The notes below the pieces were generated by a model. That model saw nothing but the letters and a program-made list of their open reading frames with translations, did not search any database and was not told the DNA's origin. From positions 124,001 through 188,000 of the forward strand of contig NZ_JADRCR010000002.1 in the NCBI RefSeq assembly GCF_016649425.1: DNA of 64,000 bases. Direction: 5' to 3'. The DNA comes from Limnobaculum allomyrinae. GTDB lineage: Bacteria; Pseudomonadota; Gammaproteobacteria; Enterobacterales; Enterobacteriaceae. The translations under genes and the position numbers were made by a program. This document shows, piece by piece, positions 34,691 to 46,332 of the stretch (its first letter is position 1; each line of letters begins with the position of its first letter).

Positions 34691-35251
34691 TCAAACACCA
34701 TACCTTTTATTTCCACCGGAAGTAATGCAATAGCGCCCACCCCGAGGCCCAATACAAATACGTCCCGAAGAGCATGGACATCCACTGTCGGAATAGTTAA
34801 TCGAGCGGGATGCTGGCTGTGGTTTTGGTTGAGAACGATAAACCACCGGGGCAATTGCCTGCTTTTTATTGCTTATATAGCAATTATCCGTATTGCACAG
34901 TAAAGCAGAGGATACCCATCTGGCCGGTTCTGTATTGGGGGTTATTTTCGACCAGCTATCTCTTTGTTCGTGAACCAAGACTTTTTGCCCTTGCTTAAGT
35001 GAAGTGACGACTTTTCCATTAGGGGCTGTACGTACGTTAAGTTTTTCGGCATTCACATATTGGGTTACAGCCTGAGTTTCAGGTGATAATGGGGAGGTTT
35101 GATTCGATGATAGAGGCTGTGATAAAGCGATTGGTGGGGGCGGAGAAGATGGTTTATCTACCGTCGCTGGCTTCTCTGATTTGAAGAAGAACCCAACAAC
35201 AGCAAGAACAATAAGGGTCACCATCAGGTTGCTACGTTTCGCTCTGGCCAT
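34691..35251 (-). CDS. Membrane-anchored bacterial SH3-domain protein
   Basis: 186 residues from ATG 35251, chosen because CAGGGA lies 9 bp upstream; longer starts at 35299 add a segment without a site. One N-terminal membrane segment (MVTLIVLAVVGFFF) is followed by a Pro/Ser-rich linker, then a bacterial SH3 domain (about residues 70-125: YVNAEKLNVRTAPNGKVV, LKQGQKVLV, WVSSALL). The Cys-rich tail CPCSSGRICIGPRGGRYCIT, then SGGNKRYGV, is found in many proteobacterial SH3-type small proteins. SH3b domains commonly bind cell-wall peptides. Exact function unknown. Confidence 0.8.
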   Translation of the reverse strand: MARAKRSNLMVTLIVLAVVGFFFKSEKPATVDKPSSPPPPIALSQPLSSNQTSPLSPETQAVTQYVNAEKLNVRTAPNGKVVTSLKQGQKVLVHEQRDSWSKITPNTEPARWVSSALLCNTDNCYISNKKQAIAPVVYRSQPKPQPASRSINYSDSGCPCSSGRICIGPRGGRYCITSGGNKRYGV

Positions 35252-35457
35252 GATCATCATTCCCTGAATAAAAACCATGTTATGGCATAAGGATTTCACA
35301 ATAACTAGCTGTCAGAATTGCCAGATCTCTCGCAATAAAAGGGAGAGGTTTTAATTTATAGTAGTAGCTGCAATTAAACAGGTGAATAGCCACCTGCTTT
35401 ACATGACCTCACAACGTTTAATCATCCTCGAATGTTCAATCATCAAAGGAGATCGTT

Positions 35458-35718
35458 ATGCTGGAAAATGAAAAATTCTGTCTCTCCTGCAGCATGCCGC
35501 TGAGTTTTCCTGAAGCAAAAGGCCCCAGTGATATTTACTGTGCCTGCTGTACGGATAAAGATGGAAATCTGATTCTCTGGGAAGACGCAATAGCGGGTAC
35601 TGCCGCTTATCTGGACAGCTGGCAGAAAGTGGGTCTGGAAGAGTCCCGTCGCCGGGCAATTCTTTACCTCTCCGCTATGCCAGCCTGGGCTGACCGAAAA
35701 GCTTATGAAGACTTATAA
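35458..35718 (+). CDS. Small zinc-ribbon protein (putative zinc ribbon domain family)
   Basis: 86 residues with two CxxC knuckles, CLSCSMPL and CACCTDKDG, spaced as in the putative zinc-ribbon family of small bacterial proteins. The C-terminal half is a predicted helical segment (AAYLDSWQKVGLEESRRRAI). A good ribosome site (AAAGGAG) lies 8 bp upstream of the ATG. It stands alone; function is unknown, with metal binding predicted from the Cys pattern only. Confidence 0.8.
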   Translation: MLENEKFCLSCSMPLSFPEAKGPSDIYCACCTDKDGNLILWEDAIAGTAAYLDSWQKVGLEESRRRAILYLSAMPAWADRKAYEDL

Positions 35719-35751
35719 TAACCCCCGGACTCTTAGCTTTTAGCCTTTTCC

Positions 35752-35775
35752 CTTGCTCTTGCTCTTGCTCTTGTC
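35752..35775. repeat. Short tandem hexamer repeat (TTGCTC)
   Basis: About four units: three exact TTGCTC and a variant TTGTCC. It immediately precedes a copy of the dispersed repeat at 35785, as a heptamer array does at the other copy (47199). Confidence 0.6.
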
Positions 35776-35784
35776 CTTCTTACT

Positions 35785-35940
35785 GAGTACTGGAAATCAG
35801 CTAAAGACGGAGAGAGGAGAGCACGACTGACAAGGATGTCAGTTGAGGTGCGCGTCTAAGGGCTTTTTGTTCCGCTGCCGCATGATAGCCGAGCAACGCT
35901 CTATACTATCTTGTGGACGAAATATTCCCCGCTTCAATCA
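35785..35940. repeat. Dispersed intergenic repeat, copy A (internally deleted)
   Basis: It aligns with 47245-47520 at both ends: GAGTACTGGAAATCAGC and GAGAGAGG then AGCACG at the left, ACTATCTTGTGGACGAAAT at the right. It includes a hairpin ACTGACA (35826-35832) / TGTCAGT (35837-35843) around an AGGA loop. The other copy keeps the hairpin with a different stem sequence. The middle section present in copy B is largely missing. Non-coding. Confidence 0.65.
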
Positions 35941-36266
35941 CTCACCATTTCCTGATCTATTCACTCAAAAACAACGCTTTTCTATCGTGCTATATCCCAT
36001 TTCATAACGAATAACCAAACAAAATAACTAAATAATTATTAAAATATTAAAAAATATATCGTGAATATCAATATAAGAAGCACATCACAAAAACAAAACT
36101 ATTCCCAAATTGTAAAAATGTATGTTGATATTTATCAATATGTAACTATTCAATAAGTGGGCAAACTTACCGCCGTAGTTTGGTACCGCGTTTAATCAAA
36201 ATAGAAAGTGGCATCGTCGCCACTAACAGAAACGTTTATATAAGCCTCGCTTGAAGGAATTTTTAT

Positions 36267-39200
36267 ATGAATACGATGTTCGACACATTTTTTGATAGTG
36301 CTCACCAAAAATCGCTTACAACCAATAAAAAACAGGAAAAAACCACAGGGTTAACGAAGTCTGCGGTTGCTTTGGCTATTGCTGCGGCAACATTATCCAT
36401 GTCCGGTGGTGCCTCTGCTGCCTATGTTGAAACAGGACAAATTGGCGATAAAACCAGTTGGGAAACCGAAGAATACAGTAAAGATTGGGGACTGAAGGCA
36501 ATGAAAGCCTCAAGTGCCTATGCCTTAGGTTATTACGGACAAGGCGTCAGAGTGGGAGTAATGGATTCCGGAGCCTTGCTGTTTAAACACGCCGATCTGA
36601 ACGGCGACCGCTTCCATGCGGTGCATGCTTCCGGAGTATACGGATCTTCCGGTTTACGCTATCCACAGGTGGCAACAGAAGGCCAGCAAGGTGCTTATGA
36701 AAAAGGAGAAGCATTTGATATCACTGGCGAATGGGTTCTCGGTCTTAACGACGGTCACGGTACTCACGTTACCGGCACCGTTGGTGCCAACCGTGACGGT
36801 GAAGGCATGCACGGCGTTGCCTGGGGTTCTGATATTTATGTCGGTAACAACGGGGGGACTGATAGCAACAACTATGGCCCATTCCAGGATTATCAGTACT
36901 TCTACACCGGTTGGAAAGCCATGGTAGATGCGGGTGCTGAAGTGATTAATAACAGTTGGGGAACCAACATCCGTATTGTTGATCGGGGTACCACCGGCAA
37001 CGACAATGGTAATACCGGCGTTCACTTGCCGGCGGATAATATCAATCAGTCAGAATATGAGTATTTCTATTTCAACAAAATGTACGGCGATAACCCATCA
37101 TTTGTTGATGCAGCTTACGATGCGGTAAAAGACACGTCGGTGGTGCAGATTTTTACCACCGGCAACCGTGATTTTGCTAACCCATTCTATCGTGCACTTT
37201 ACCCCTATTTTAATCCGGAGGCTGAACAGCACTGGATTGCAGTGGCCGGGTTACAGCGTGTAGCCGGAACTGATAACTATGCACTGTCTTATACCTGGAA
37301 CGAAGCCGGTGATGCCAAGTGGTGGACGGTGGTGGCTCCGGGCAGCGTTATTTACTCAACGACGGTAAATAGTACTACCGGTGAAGCAGGCTGGGGAAAC
37401 TCATCCGGTACCTCTATGTCGGCACCGCATGTCGCCGGGGCGATGGGCGTTCTGTTGTCCCGCTATCAGGATATGAGTGCGCTTCAGGTGCGTGATGTGA
37501 TGTTTACCACCGCCAACCACCTGAATCCGGACGGCAGCGTATTAAATGGCTGGACTGCAGCAGATGGCGTGCCGGATATTCGTTACGGCTGGGGTATTCC
37601 CGATCTGGATAAAGGGATGTACGGCCCGGGTCAGTTCCTTGGCAAATTCGAGTACAACATGGCGACTACCCCGCTGGATGTATGGAGTAACGATATCAGC
37701 CAGAAAGGGCTGGATACCCGTCAGCAAGAGGATCTGACGTGGTTGCAGGCCTATCAAACTCACGGAATTGCTGCCGGTGGTGACTATGAGTTGGGTGATG
37801 ACTTTGTTGTCAGTGATGGCAATGACGATCCAACCGATCACATCATCGATCTGGCGGATGCTGAAAAATGGCGTCAGGAATATTACGATAAACGAGCCGC
37901 AGCGATTCAGGCCAAAATTGATGCGGGTCTTTATACCGCTTCACTGGTGAAACAGGGGGCAGGTACGTTGGTGATGACCGGTGATAATACTTATGCCGGA
38001 GGTACTACAGTAGAAGGGGGTTCCCTGTATGGCTTCACGGAATCATTTGGTGACGGCAAAGTGATCGTCAATGGCGGTAAGTTTGGCGTGATATCCAGCT
38101 ATAACGACACCTTTACGCTAAAAGGTGAACTGGCATCGACGGAAAGCCACAAAGCCAATATCGAAGTAAACGCCGGTGGTACCTACGTGATCAGCGCCGA
38201 AGAAGATGTCAACGTAGGTGCACTGACCTTTAACGATGGCTCAATGATTACCGTAGGCTCCACTCGCAGAGACGTATTTAACGATGCCTATTTACATGGC
38301 ATTACCGCAACGGGGAGTGTGACAGCGGATAGCTTAACCGATGCGGATAAAGCAATAATCACGCCGGACTATGCTTTCTTTAAGACCGATTTAGTGATTT
38401 CCGACAATACCATCAGTGCCACCTTCGGGCGCAATAACGATGTTTCATTTGCGACCTATGGCGATCACCGCAACGGTCGGGCAATTGCGCGCGCGATTGA
38501 GACATCCGGCGCTACGCCAGTGGCATCACGCTCCGTGACTCCTGCCGCTCTAAGTTCAGGTGGCCTGTACGATAAGCTGTTAACGGCAACCAAAGATGAG
38601 GTTCGCAATACCTTCAACTCCCTTGGCAGCGATATGTATCTGAATACGCGCAACGCCAGCATTGTTAACTCCATGACTACCACTCAGGTAGTTAAAGATC
38701 AGGCAGCAGGATCGGGCAATGGTCGTAAAGTGGAAATGGCCGATGGTTCTGCTCGCTTGTGGATGGCGGGTATCGGCAGTTGGTCTGAGGTGGATTACGG
38801 TCAGTCCAATATGGATGTGGATTTCTATGCCGCTCTGATTGGTGTGGAAGCGGACATCGCTGCCAGTACTAAGATGGGAATGTTCTTCGGTGCTGGTTCT
38901 ACCAAGTTTAAAGGTGGGGTACATGGCAAAGTGGACAGCAATGATATGCACCTTGGTTTGTACGGTATTACCAACTTCGCAGAGGTCGCTTCACTGAGTT
39001 ATGGTTTGATGTATACCCATCAGGATGCGGATGCAAAACGTAATTTAGTGGTGGTGAATGATATTGGTAGCAACTCGGTTTCTGCGGATGCCGATATTGC
39101 ACAAATCTTCACTGAAGCTGCATATTTGGGACTGAATACCAATAGTTACTCTATTGAACCTCATCTGGGTTTCAGTTGGATGCATATCAAATCTGATGAT

Positions 39201-39563
39201 TACACTGAAACTGTCAGCGATATGGCATTCAAAACCAAAGTTGACGATCAGGATCTGTTGGTCACCACCTTTGGTGTGCGCGGCGGCCTGCCGTTTACCG
39301 TTGGTGAGTTACCAATGACAGTGAAGGCCGATATCTATGGCATGCACTTCGCCGGAGATAACACCGCGGAGGCGACCATGTATCTTGTGGATTCCGGTGT
39401 AGCGAATATCAAGGGCGGCAAACTTTCGACTATGGCGGGAGCTGCTGTGGGTGTTGAAGCGCAAATAACCAAATCAGCTTCATTCGGGGTGTCATATACC
39501 GGAGCCTACAACAGCGATATCACCTCAAATGGTGTTTACGCTAAGTTGAAAATTGACTTCTAA
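36267..39563 (+). CDS. Autotransporter serine protease (subtilisin/S8 family)
   Basis: 1098 residues. The long N-terminal signal region ends near SGGASAAY. The subtilase domain (about 75-455) has the full triad: Asp100 in VGVMDSGAL, His164 in NDGHGTHVTG and Ser383 in GTSMSAPHVAG, with the oxyanion Asn likely in EVINNSWG or TTGNRD. One autotransporter strand repeat follows (QGAGTLVMTGDNTYAGG, about 560-590), then a linker and a C-terminal beta-barrel (about 820-1098) ending YAKLKIDF. The layout matches Serratia-type secreted serine protease autotransporters, which are surface-exposed or released proteases. It is monocistronic with an AT-rich upstream region. An AGGAA ribosome site precedes the ATG. 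Confidence 0.94.
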   Translation: MNTMFDTFFDSAHQKSLTTNKKQEKTTGLTKSAVALAIAAATLSMSGGASAAYVETGQIGDKTSWETEEYSKDWGLKAMKASSAYALGYYGQGVRVGVMDSGALLFKHADLNGDRFHAVHASGVYGSSGLRYPQVATEGQQGAYEKGEAFDITGEWVLGLNDGHGTHVTGTVGANRDGEGMHGVAWGSDIYVGNNGGTDSNNYGPFQDYQYFYTGWKAMVDAGAEVINNSWGTNIRIVDRGTTGNDNGNTGVHLPADNINQSEYEYFYFNKMYGDNPSFVDAAYDAVKDTSVVQIFTTGNRDFANPFYRALYPYFNPEAEQHWIAVAGLQRVAGTDNYALSYTWNEAGDAKWWTVVAPGSVIYSTTVNSTTGEAGWGNSSGTSMSAPHVAGAMGVLLSRYQDMSALQVRDVMFTTANHLNPDGSVLNGWTAADGVPDIRYGWGIPDLDKGMYGPGQFLGKFEYNMATTPLDVWSNDISQKGLDTRQQEDLTWLQAYQTHGIAAGGDYELGDDFVVSDGNDDPTDHIIDLADAEKWRQEYYDKRAAAIQAKIDAGLYTASLVKQGAGTLVMTGDNTYAGGTTVEGGSLYGFTESFGDGKVIVNGGKFGVISSYNDTFTLKGELASTESHKANIEVNAGGTYVISAEEDVNVGALTFNDGSMITVGSTRRDVFNDAYLHGITATGSVTADSLTDADKAIITPDYAFFKTDLVISDNTISATFGRNNDVSFATYGDHRNGRAIARAIETSGATPVASRSVTPAALSSGGLYDKLLTATKDEVRNTFNSLGSDMYLNTRNASIVNSMTTTQVVKDQAAGSGNGRKVEMADGSARLWMAGIGSWSEVDYGQSNMDVDFYAALIGVEADIAASTKMGMFFGAGSTKFKGGVHGKVDSNDMHLGLYGITNFAEVASLSYGLMYTHQDADAKRNLVVVNDIGSNSVSADADIAQIFTEAAYLGLNTNSYSIEPHLGFSWMHIKSDDYTETVSDMAFKTKVDDQDLLVTTFGVRGGLPFTVGELPMTVKADIYGMHFAGDNTAEATMYLVDSGVANIKGGKLSTMAGAAVGVEAQITKSASFGVSYTGAYNSDITSNGVYAKLKIDF

Positions 39564-39572
39564 AACTTAACC

Positions 39573-39619
39573 AATTCGATTCACGTATGGCGATTTAATC
39601 TCTGTATGTGAATCGAATT
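39573..39619. terminator. Bidirectional hairpin between convergent genes
   Basis: 12-bp perfect inverted repeat AATTCGATTCAC (39573-39584) / GTGAATCGAATT (39608-39619) with a 23-nt loop. It begins 10 bp after the protease stop codon and overlaps the stop codon of the minus-strand gene. The A/T-rich ends could act as U-tracts, but the loop is long. Confidence 0.55.
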
Positions 39620-40103
39620 AATTGCCTTGTCCGGTATGTTTTGATAGCGCAATAGTTTGGTTATCTCCGTATCCATCATGAATATACAGCATGACAGGAA
39701 TCGAGTAACACCATCCACTGGCTTTCCACCAACATTCAGCAAACCATGTTTTCAACAGGTTTCCCATAATATCTAATCCACCAAATTCATCGTCAGTGGA
39801 ATATTGTTCATCAAACGGCTTAAGACCAGGAAGATAATCAGCAATTTCCAGCGAACGACCGGGAAAAATTGAAAGATCAGAGGAGTCCACGCGATTATTT
39901 TTTCCCTGATAGTAAATCCAAAAAGAGGGGGCGGCGATACCATCTTGCTCCAGAAATATCTGAACTTCTGCACGGTCGACGTTTTCGGTTATTGGCTGTG
40001 TGAACAGCTCAGTTAATCTCTGGATCAGGAAAAGCGAGCAATTTTCTAAACTGCGTCGATAATGGCGAGCAAACTGTTCCGGTGTCAGACCAAAGGGCAC
40101 CAT
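39618..40103 (-). CDS. Hypothetical protein, 161 residues
   Basis: I do not recognise this family. It is soluble, without signal peptide or membrane segment, acidic, and rich in aromatic residues (APSFWIYYQGKNN, KTWFAECWWKASGW, IPVMLYIHDGYGDN). The composition resembles small cytosolic immunity-type proteins of enterobacteria, but no toxin gene is next to it, so this is only a possibility. A GGAG sequence lies about 12 bp before the ATG. It is convergent with the protease gene. Confidence 0.6.
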   Translation of the reverse strand: MVPFGLTPEQFARHYRRSLENCSLFLIQRLTELFTQPITENVDRAEVQIFLEQDGIAAPSFWIYYQGKNNRVDSSDLSIFPGRSLEIADYLPGLKPFDEQYSTDDEFGGLDIMGNLLKTWFAECWWKASGWCYSIPVMLYIHDGYGDNQTIALSKHTGQGN

Positions 40104-40195
40104 AGGAATGATTCTCCAATAAATGTGAATGGTAGTAATTAATAAAGTCTATCAGCAAGTTAGCCCAATATTTCTAAATCTACAATTGAGTATTC

Positions 40196-41080
40196 TTATC
40201 TCAGTTTCTCACTAAGAAAGTCCACCCATACTCTAACCTTTGGCGACAAATGCCGGTTCGACGGCCAAATCAGGCTAAACCGAGTGGGGCCCTCAATATA
40301 TTCATCCAGCACGGTACACAGGGTTCCGTTACTTCGCGCTTCCGTCACCATAAAATCGGGAATACAACCAATGCCAAGCCCGCCAATAGTAGCAGAGCAC
40401 AGCGCATCAACATTATTGCAGGTGAGGGTATGTTTCATTCGCAGTGCGTGTTCATCATCCGGCGTTTTTAATGGCCAGCGCTGCATTCTGCCGCTGTTGG
40501 GGAAACGAAACCGAATAGCACTGTGTTGTTCAAGCTCCTGCGGACTGATGGGAGTCCCATAACGTTCAAGGTAGTCTGGTGAGGCACAGAGAAGTAACTG
40601 AAATGAATACAGCGGTCGGGCCATCAGACGAGAGTCCGACAGTTCTCCTCCTCGAATAGCCACATCGATTCGCTCATCAATCAGATCAACCATTCGATCG
40701 TTAAAGTCTAATTCCAGTTCTATTTCCGGATAGCGCCGGATGAATTCAGGCAATACCGGTAGCAGCAGATGGTAGCTGACATTGGGGGCACTAATACGTA
40801 GTACCCCTCCGGGCACTTCCTGAGTTTGTGTCAAAGCGGCATGAGCATCATCCAGATCGTCGAGGATCCTACGACAGCGTTCAAGAAACAGAGCACCTTC
40901 ATCGGTTAGACGAATACTGCGGGTAGAACGCTGGAACAGGCGAACCCCAAGCTGTTGTTCCAGCCGGGTGACGGCTTTACCTACCGCCGAGGGGGTTAGC
41001 CCCAGCGCCCGGCCTGAGGCAACAAAGCTACCCAGGTCAGCGGTGCGAACAAAAGCATTAAGCGCACTTAGCCTATCCAT
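40196..41080 (-). CDS. LysR-family transcriptional regulator (divergent to nitroreductase)
   Basis: 294 residues with the N-terminal winged helix (MDRLSALNAFVRTADLGSFV, then LTPSAVGKAVTRLEQQLG and LFQRSTRSIRLTDEG) and a substrate-binding-type effector domain from about residue 90. It belongs to the large single-step oxidoreductase-associated LysR group by its RSTRSIRLT and PGGVLRIS motifs. Divergent transcription from the nitroreductase at 41242 with a 161-bp gap suggests it regulates that gene and itself. Confidence 0.9.
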   Translation of the reverse strand: MDRLSALNAFVRTADLGSFVASGRALGLTPSAVGKAVTRLEQQLGVRLFQRSTRSIRLTDEGALFLERCRRILDDLDDAHAALTQTQEVPGGVLRISAPNVSYHLLLPVLPEFIRRYPEIELELDFNDRMVDLIDERIDVAIRGGELSDSRLMARPLYSFQLLLCASPDYLERYGTPISPQELEQHSAIRFRFPNSGRMQRWPLKTPDDEHALRMKHTLTCNNVDALCSATIGGLGIGCIPDFMVTEARSNGTLCTVLDEYIEGPTRFSLIWPSNRHLSPKVRVWVDFLSEKLR

Positions 41081-41241
41081 TTTTGTTCCCCCTTTGTTGT
41101 TCTATTCGAGCGTTTTATTCCATTATATATGGAAACAAGTGCTGATTATTATTGAATTAGAGAAAGTTATAATATCAACCTGTTTTCAAGGTCGCCGCGA
41201 TAACGATGCAGCGACTATCCAAACCGCATAAGGAGACCCTC

Positions 41242-41919
41242 TTGCAAACTCTACTTCCATTCGATCAGGCGGTTCGCGCTCGCCACTCTGTTCGCCATTT
41301 CCTGGCTAACCCTTTGCCTCAGGATACGTTAACCAGCATTGTAAGTGATGCTCAACTGGCTCCCTCAAACTGTAATACTCAACCGTGGAATGTTCATATT
41401 GTCTCTGGTGCCAAAAGAGAAGCCTTGAGCCAACGGCTATTACAGGCGGATGAACAGGGTTTGCACTCTCCCGATTTTAGTTTTGATATGCAGGCATTTG
41501 GCGGTGCTTATGGTGAAAGAAGAAAAGAACAGGGCAAAGCTTATTACCAATCTATCGGTATTGCTCGTGACGATCTGGAAGCCAGAAAAGCGGTAGTAAA
41601 AAACAACCTGACATTTTATGGTGCACCTCATGCTGCTTTTCTGTTTATGCCATCGTTTGGCGATAACGTACGCACTGCCGGTGATATTGGTATGTATGGA
41701 CAAACTTTTTTACTGTCACTGGCGGCCCGGGGCTTGGCGGGTATTCCACAAACCATACTGGGTTTCTATGCTGAAACTATTCGCGAGTTCCTGAATATAT
41801 CGCCAGAATATAAATTGCTGTTTGGTATCTCATTTGGTTATGAAGACCAAAATGCACCGGCCAATCAATTTAAAATGGGGCGTGCACCTCTGAATCAAAG
41901 TGTTACTTTTCATGATTAA
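41242..41919 (+). CDS. Nitroreductase-family flavin oxidoreductase
   Basis: 225 residues when started at TTG 41242, which has AAGGAG 6 bp upstream. ATG 41206 has no such site and adds an unlikely basic segment, so the TTG start is preferred. FMN-binding motifs of the family are RARHSVRHF near the N terminus, LAPSNCNTQPWNVHIVSG, and the late GISFGYEDQNAPANQFKMGR segment. The family reduces nitroaromatics, quinones and related electrophiles with NAD(P)H. Probably controlled by the divergent LysR regulator. Confidence 0.88.
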   Translation: MQTLLPFDQAVRARHSVRHFLANPLPQDTLTSIVSDAQLAPSNCNTQPWNVHIVSGAKREALSQRLLQADEQGLHSPDFSFDMQAFGGAYGERRKEQGKAYYQSIGIARDDLEARKAVVKNNLTFYGAPHAAFLFMPSFGDNVRTAGDIGMYGQTFLLSLAARGLAGIPQTILGFYAETIREFLNISPEYKLLFGISFGYEDQNAPANQFKMGRAPLNQSVTFHD

Positions 41920-42506
41920 GCCAGAAGATGACGGATATCGGTATAAACAGTAATCATATAAACTGAATATATTGATAAAATTATCAATTCTTTCGGGTAT
42001 CAGTCACGGATATTCCTGTTGGATAGCTTAATATACTGAACTCACCCATTAATCATTGATGACATTAATAGGGTGAGCTAATTTTCATGGCTGATTAATG
42101 AAATACATATAATAAATATGAATAACACTAACTATTAGGTATATATACATGATAGTTGGCGATTATATTTTATCTGTAATTTTAATTTTTATTATTTGAT
42201 ACTCAATTCATTTTAATTGTAACTAATTTATTTATAACATTATTTCACTTTCATTGGTATTGAAGTCATTGATTGTGATGATGCGCTATTTGGTTAACTT
42301 ATCTTTATTTGATCTGCTATAACTAAAATATATTGGAGTTGTGGTTTTATAATCATTAAAACACATTTGATTTGTTACTGTATTGAAAAAATGAAGTGAA
42401 GAGTCGCTCTGTAACTTATCAAATAGTTGTGACTAAATTCACAAGGCGTTAGCCGTTGATAATTTAAACCTTATATTTAGTATGGTTATAAAAAGAAAGA
42501 GGCAAG
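41920..42506. other. AT-rich intergenic region with one terminator-like hairpin
   Basis: 587 bp without a gene. A long imperfect stem, CTCACCCATTAAT (42041-42053) against ATTAATAGGGTGAG (42064-42077), is followed by CTAATTTTC and may terminate the nitroreductase transcript. The remaining 420 bp are strongly AT-rich and should contain the P450 promoter. No operator could be assigned. Confidence 0.5.
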
Positions 42507-43769
42507 ATGCACCACTTAAGTACGGATATTTGTCATTATTTATACTCGTTAGCCGATGAGCAGAATGGTAAGAATGTTTCTCTTGAGCTCAATGGCGTAC
42601 CGACTTTGATTATTCAAAACAGAGAGGATGCCGAGTATGTTTTACGCCGTAACTATGAGAACTATGAAAAAAACATGGCATGGTTCAAACAGGCTTTGGG
42701 AGCATCACGTTTTTTTGAAAATGGTCAGATCTGGAAGCTGCATAAAAATTTAACCCAGCCATTTTTAAATCGTTTTGATGACAGGCAAACGGTCAAACTC
42801 TCTATTCACCATGCACAGCGAGGGTTGGCGCAGCTAATTGATAACAGTCGCGCCGGGCAGACAACGCTGGATGACGGCATATTTCGTCACATGGCCATGG
42901 CGGTATTTCTTGAGAGTTTCTTCCCGGTTTCACTGGAAGAGTCCGGCATGAATATTGATAACATTGCAGAGTTGATGGAATTTAGCTCGGAATTCTCTTT
43001 TATACCGGCAGGTACACTGAATACTCAACACCGGAGACGGCTGGTTAAACTACGGGCACTGCGCCAACAGGTTAACGCAGATCTGCAAATATTCAGAGAT
43101 CCCAAATATACCAACCCGCTATTAGAACGTATTCTTAAGGCGGAAGCCGAGCCGGAAAATCAGGTGATACTGGAAGATGAACTGATGGCGTTTTTAGCGG
43201 CAGGTTCAGAGTCAACGGCGGCGACGATCGGCTGGGTGTGTTACCTGCTTGCGAGCTACCCTGAACAGCAAGAAAAGCTTTATCAGGAAGTGATAAATCA
43301 TCCTCATCCGACTAACTGGCAACAGCTGAGCCAAATGCCGGGGTTGATGACCTTTATTTCTGAAGCGCTGCGCCTGTATCCACCAATACCTATCATTATT
43401 CGGCAGGCATTAGGTAAGGATAGAATTGGTGGCGATGAAATCAGCGAACGACAAAATATTATCATTTCGTTTATTGGTATTATGCGCAACCAAAACATCT
43501 ATCAGAGCCCGGCTGAACTCAACCTCAGGGATGACAATAACTCTCCCCTAAATGATAAAGAGAGCGGTATTGGTATCTCATTTAGCCACGGGCCTCGCAT
43601 ATGCGGAGGTAAAGATTTTGCGCTGGTTGAGCTGGCAGGATTTGTTCATACTTTTCTGAAACAGGCTTCATTTACGTTGACTTCTGATTTACCTCCACGC
43701 TTCTACTGGAAGTCTCAGATGATAAACCAGGGCGGGCAACCGGTTCGGGTTACGCCGCGTCCGGTTTAA
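42507..43769 (+). CDS. Cytochrome P450
   Basis: 420 residues, soluble, with all core P450 signatures. The I-helix oxygen-activation motif AFLAAGSESTAATIG is around residue 232, and the K-helix ExxR has Glu286 and Arg289 in SEALRLYPP. The heme-binding loop FSHGPRICGGKDFALVE has the axial thiolate Cys366 (FxxGxRxCxG). P450s insert oxygen into organic substrates and need electron-transfer partners. No ferredoxin or reductase gene is adjacent, so partners must be elsewhere. The frame is intact and an AGAGGC site precedes the ATG. It stands alone between two AT-rich gaps. P450s are uncommon in Enterobacterales, so horizontal acquisition is plausible (inference). The substrate cannot be predicted. 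Confidence 0.93.
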   Translation: MHHLSTDICHYLYSLADEQNGKNVSLELNGVPTLIIQNREDAEYVLRRNYENYEKNMAWFKQALGASRFFENGQIWKLHKNLTQPFLNRFDDRQTVKLSIHHAQRGLAQLIDNSRAGQTTLDDGIFRHMAMAVFLESFFPVSLEESGMNIDNIAELMEFSSEFSFIPAGTLNTQHRRRLVKLRALRQQVNADLQIFRDPKYTNPLLERILKAEAEPENQVILEDELMAFLAAGSESTAATIGWVCYLLASYPEQQEKLYQEVINHPHPTNWQQLSQMPGLMTFISEALRLYPPIPIIIRQALGKDRIGGDEISERQNIIISFIGIMRNQNIYQSPAELNLRDDNNSPLNDKESGIGISFSHGPRICGGKDFALVELAGFVHTFLKQASFTLTSDLPPRFYWKSQMINQGGQPVRVTPRPV

Positions 43770-43795
43770 AAAAGTGACCGAATACAAACATAAAT

Positions 43796-43831
43796 AACCC
43801 CCGTCGAGTTTGTCCCGGCGGGGTTTGTTTT
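43796..43831 (+). terminator. Terminator after P450 gene
   Basis: Imperfect GC-rich stem AACCCCCGTCG / CGGCGGGGTT followed by TGTTTT, 27 bp after the stop. It ends just before the convergent aldo/keto reductase stop, so it may be bidirectional. Confidence 0.7.
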
Positions 43832-43834
43832 AAA

Positions 43835-44860
<1,026 letters not shown>

Positions 44861-44976
44861 TCATGTCGGTGACAGAAAGGTAACAAATGGTCAGCCTGAG
44901 GATTAGATAGATAAATGCGCATGTGTATATGAATTGAATTCATCAATCGATATAGTGAAGCAATATCAACGGATAA

Positions 44977-45885
<909 letters not shown>

Positions 45886-45984
45886 ATTACTTAAAAAATA
45901 GTGGGGCAGTGTCGGTTTGGTACAATCTTATTCACTGAACAAACCATACAGTTAGCGAGTCATCACTAATATGGAGATAGCTCA

Positions 45985-46326
45985 ATGACTGATGTATTTA
46001 AAGCAGCGTTTATTTTTACTGCACCCGATGCGGATCCACAAACCAATAGCGCGTGGGTGAAAACGCCAAAGATTCACCTGAAAACTATCGCTGTCAGCAG
46101 CTACCAGCAGGCTTGCAATCTGTTAGATGAATTGCATCAAGAGGGGATTAGTGCCATTGAATTATGTGCCGGATTTGGTCATCAGGGTGTAGCGCGTGTG
46201 GTTGAGGCTGCCAGAGGGCGGATGCAAATCGGCGTGGTGCGTTTTGATACCCATCCGGGGTTGGGATTTCGCAGCGGAGACAGTCTGGATGAACAGACCG
46301 CAATGGCCAATGCTAACCGGGCGTAA
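45985..46326 (+). CDS. DUF6506-family small protein
   Basis: 113 residues without signal peptide. Conserved-looking segments IELCAGFGHQGVARV and IGVVRFDTHPGLGF followed by RSGD match what I recall of DUF6506 proteins; biochemical function is not known. It ends 6 bp before the AraC-type regulator gene, so the two form an operon. A ribosome site (GGAGATAG) lies upstream of the ATG. Confidence 0.75.
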   Translation: MTDVFKAAFIFTAPDADPQTNSAWVKTPKIHLKTIAVSSYQQACNLLDELHQEGISAIELCAGFGHQGVARVVEAARGRMQIGVVRFDTHPGLGFRSGDSLDEQTAMANANRA

Positions 46327-46332
46327 GCCAAT

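Noticed and set aside
39618-40103. Hypothetical protein considered as an immunity protein of a toxin system
   Set aside because: No toxin-like gene is adjacent; only composition suggests it, so it is left as hypothetical.
41206-41241. ATG 41206 as start of the nitroreductase
   Set aside because: No ribosome site precedes it, whereas TTG 41242 has a consensus AAGGAG at ideal spacing and begins at the usual family position.
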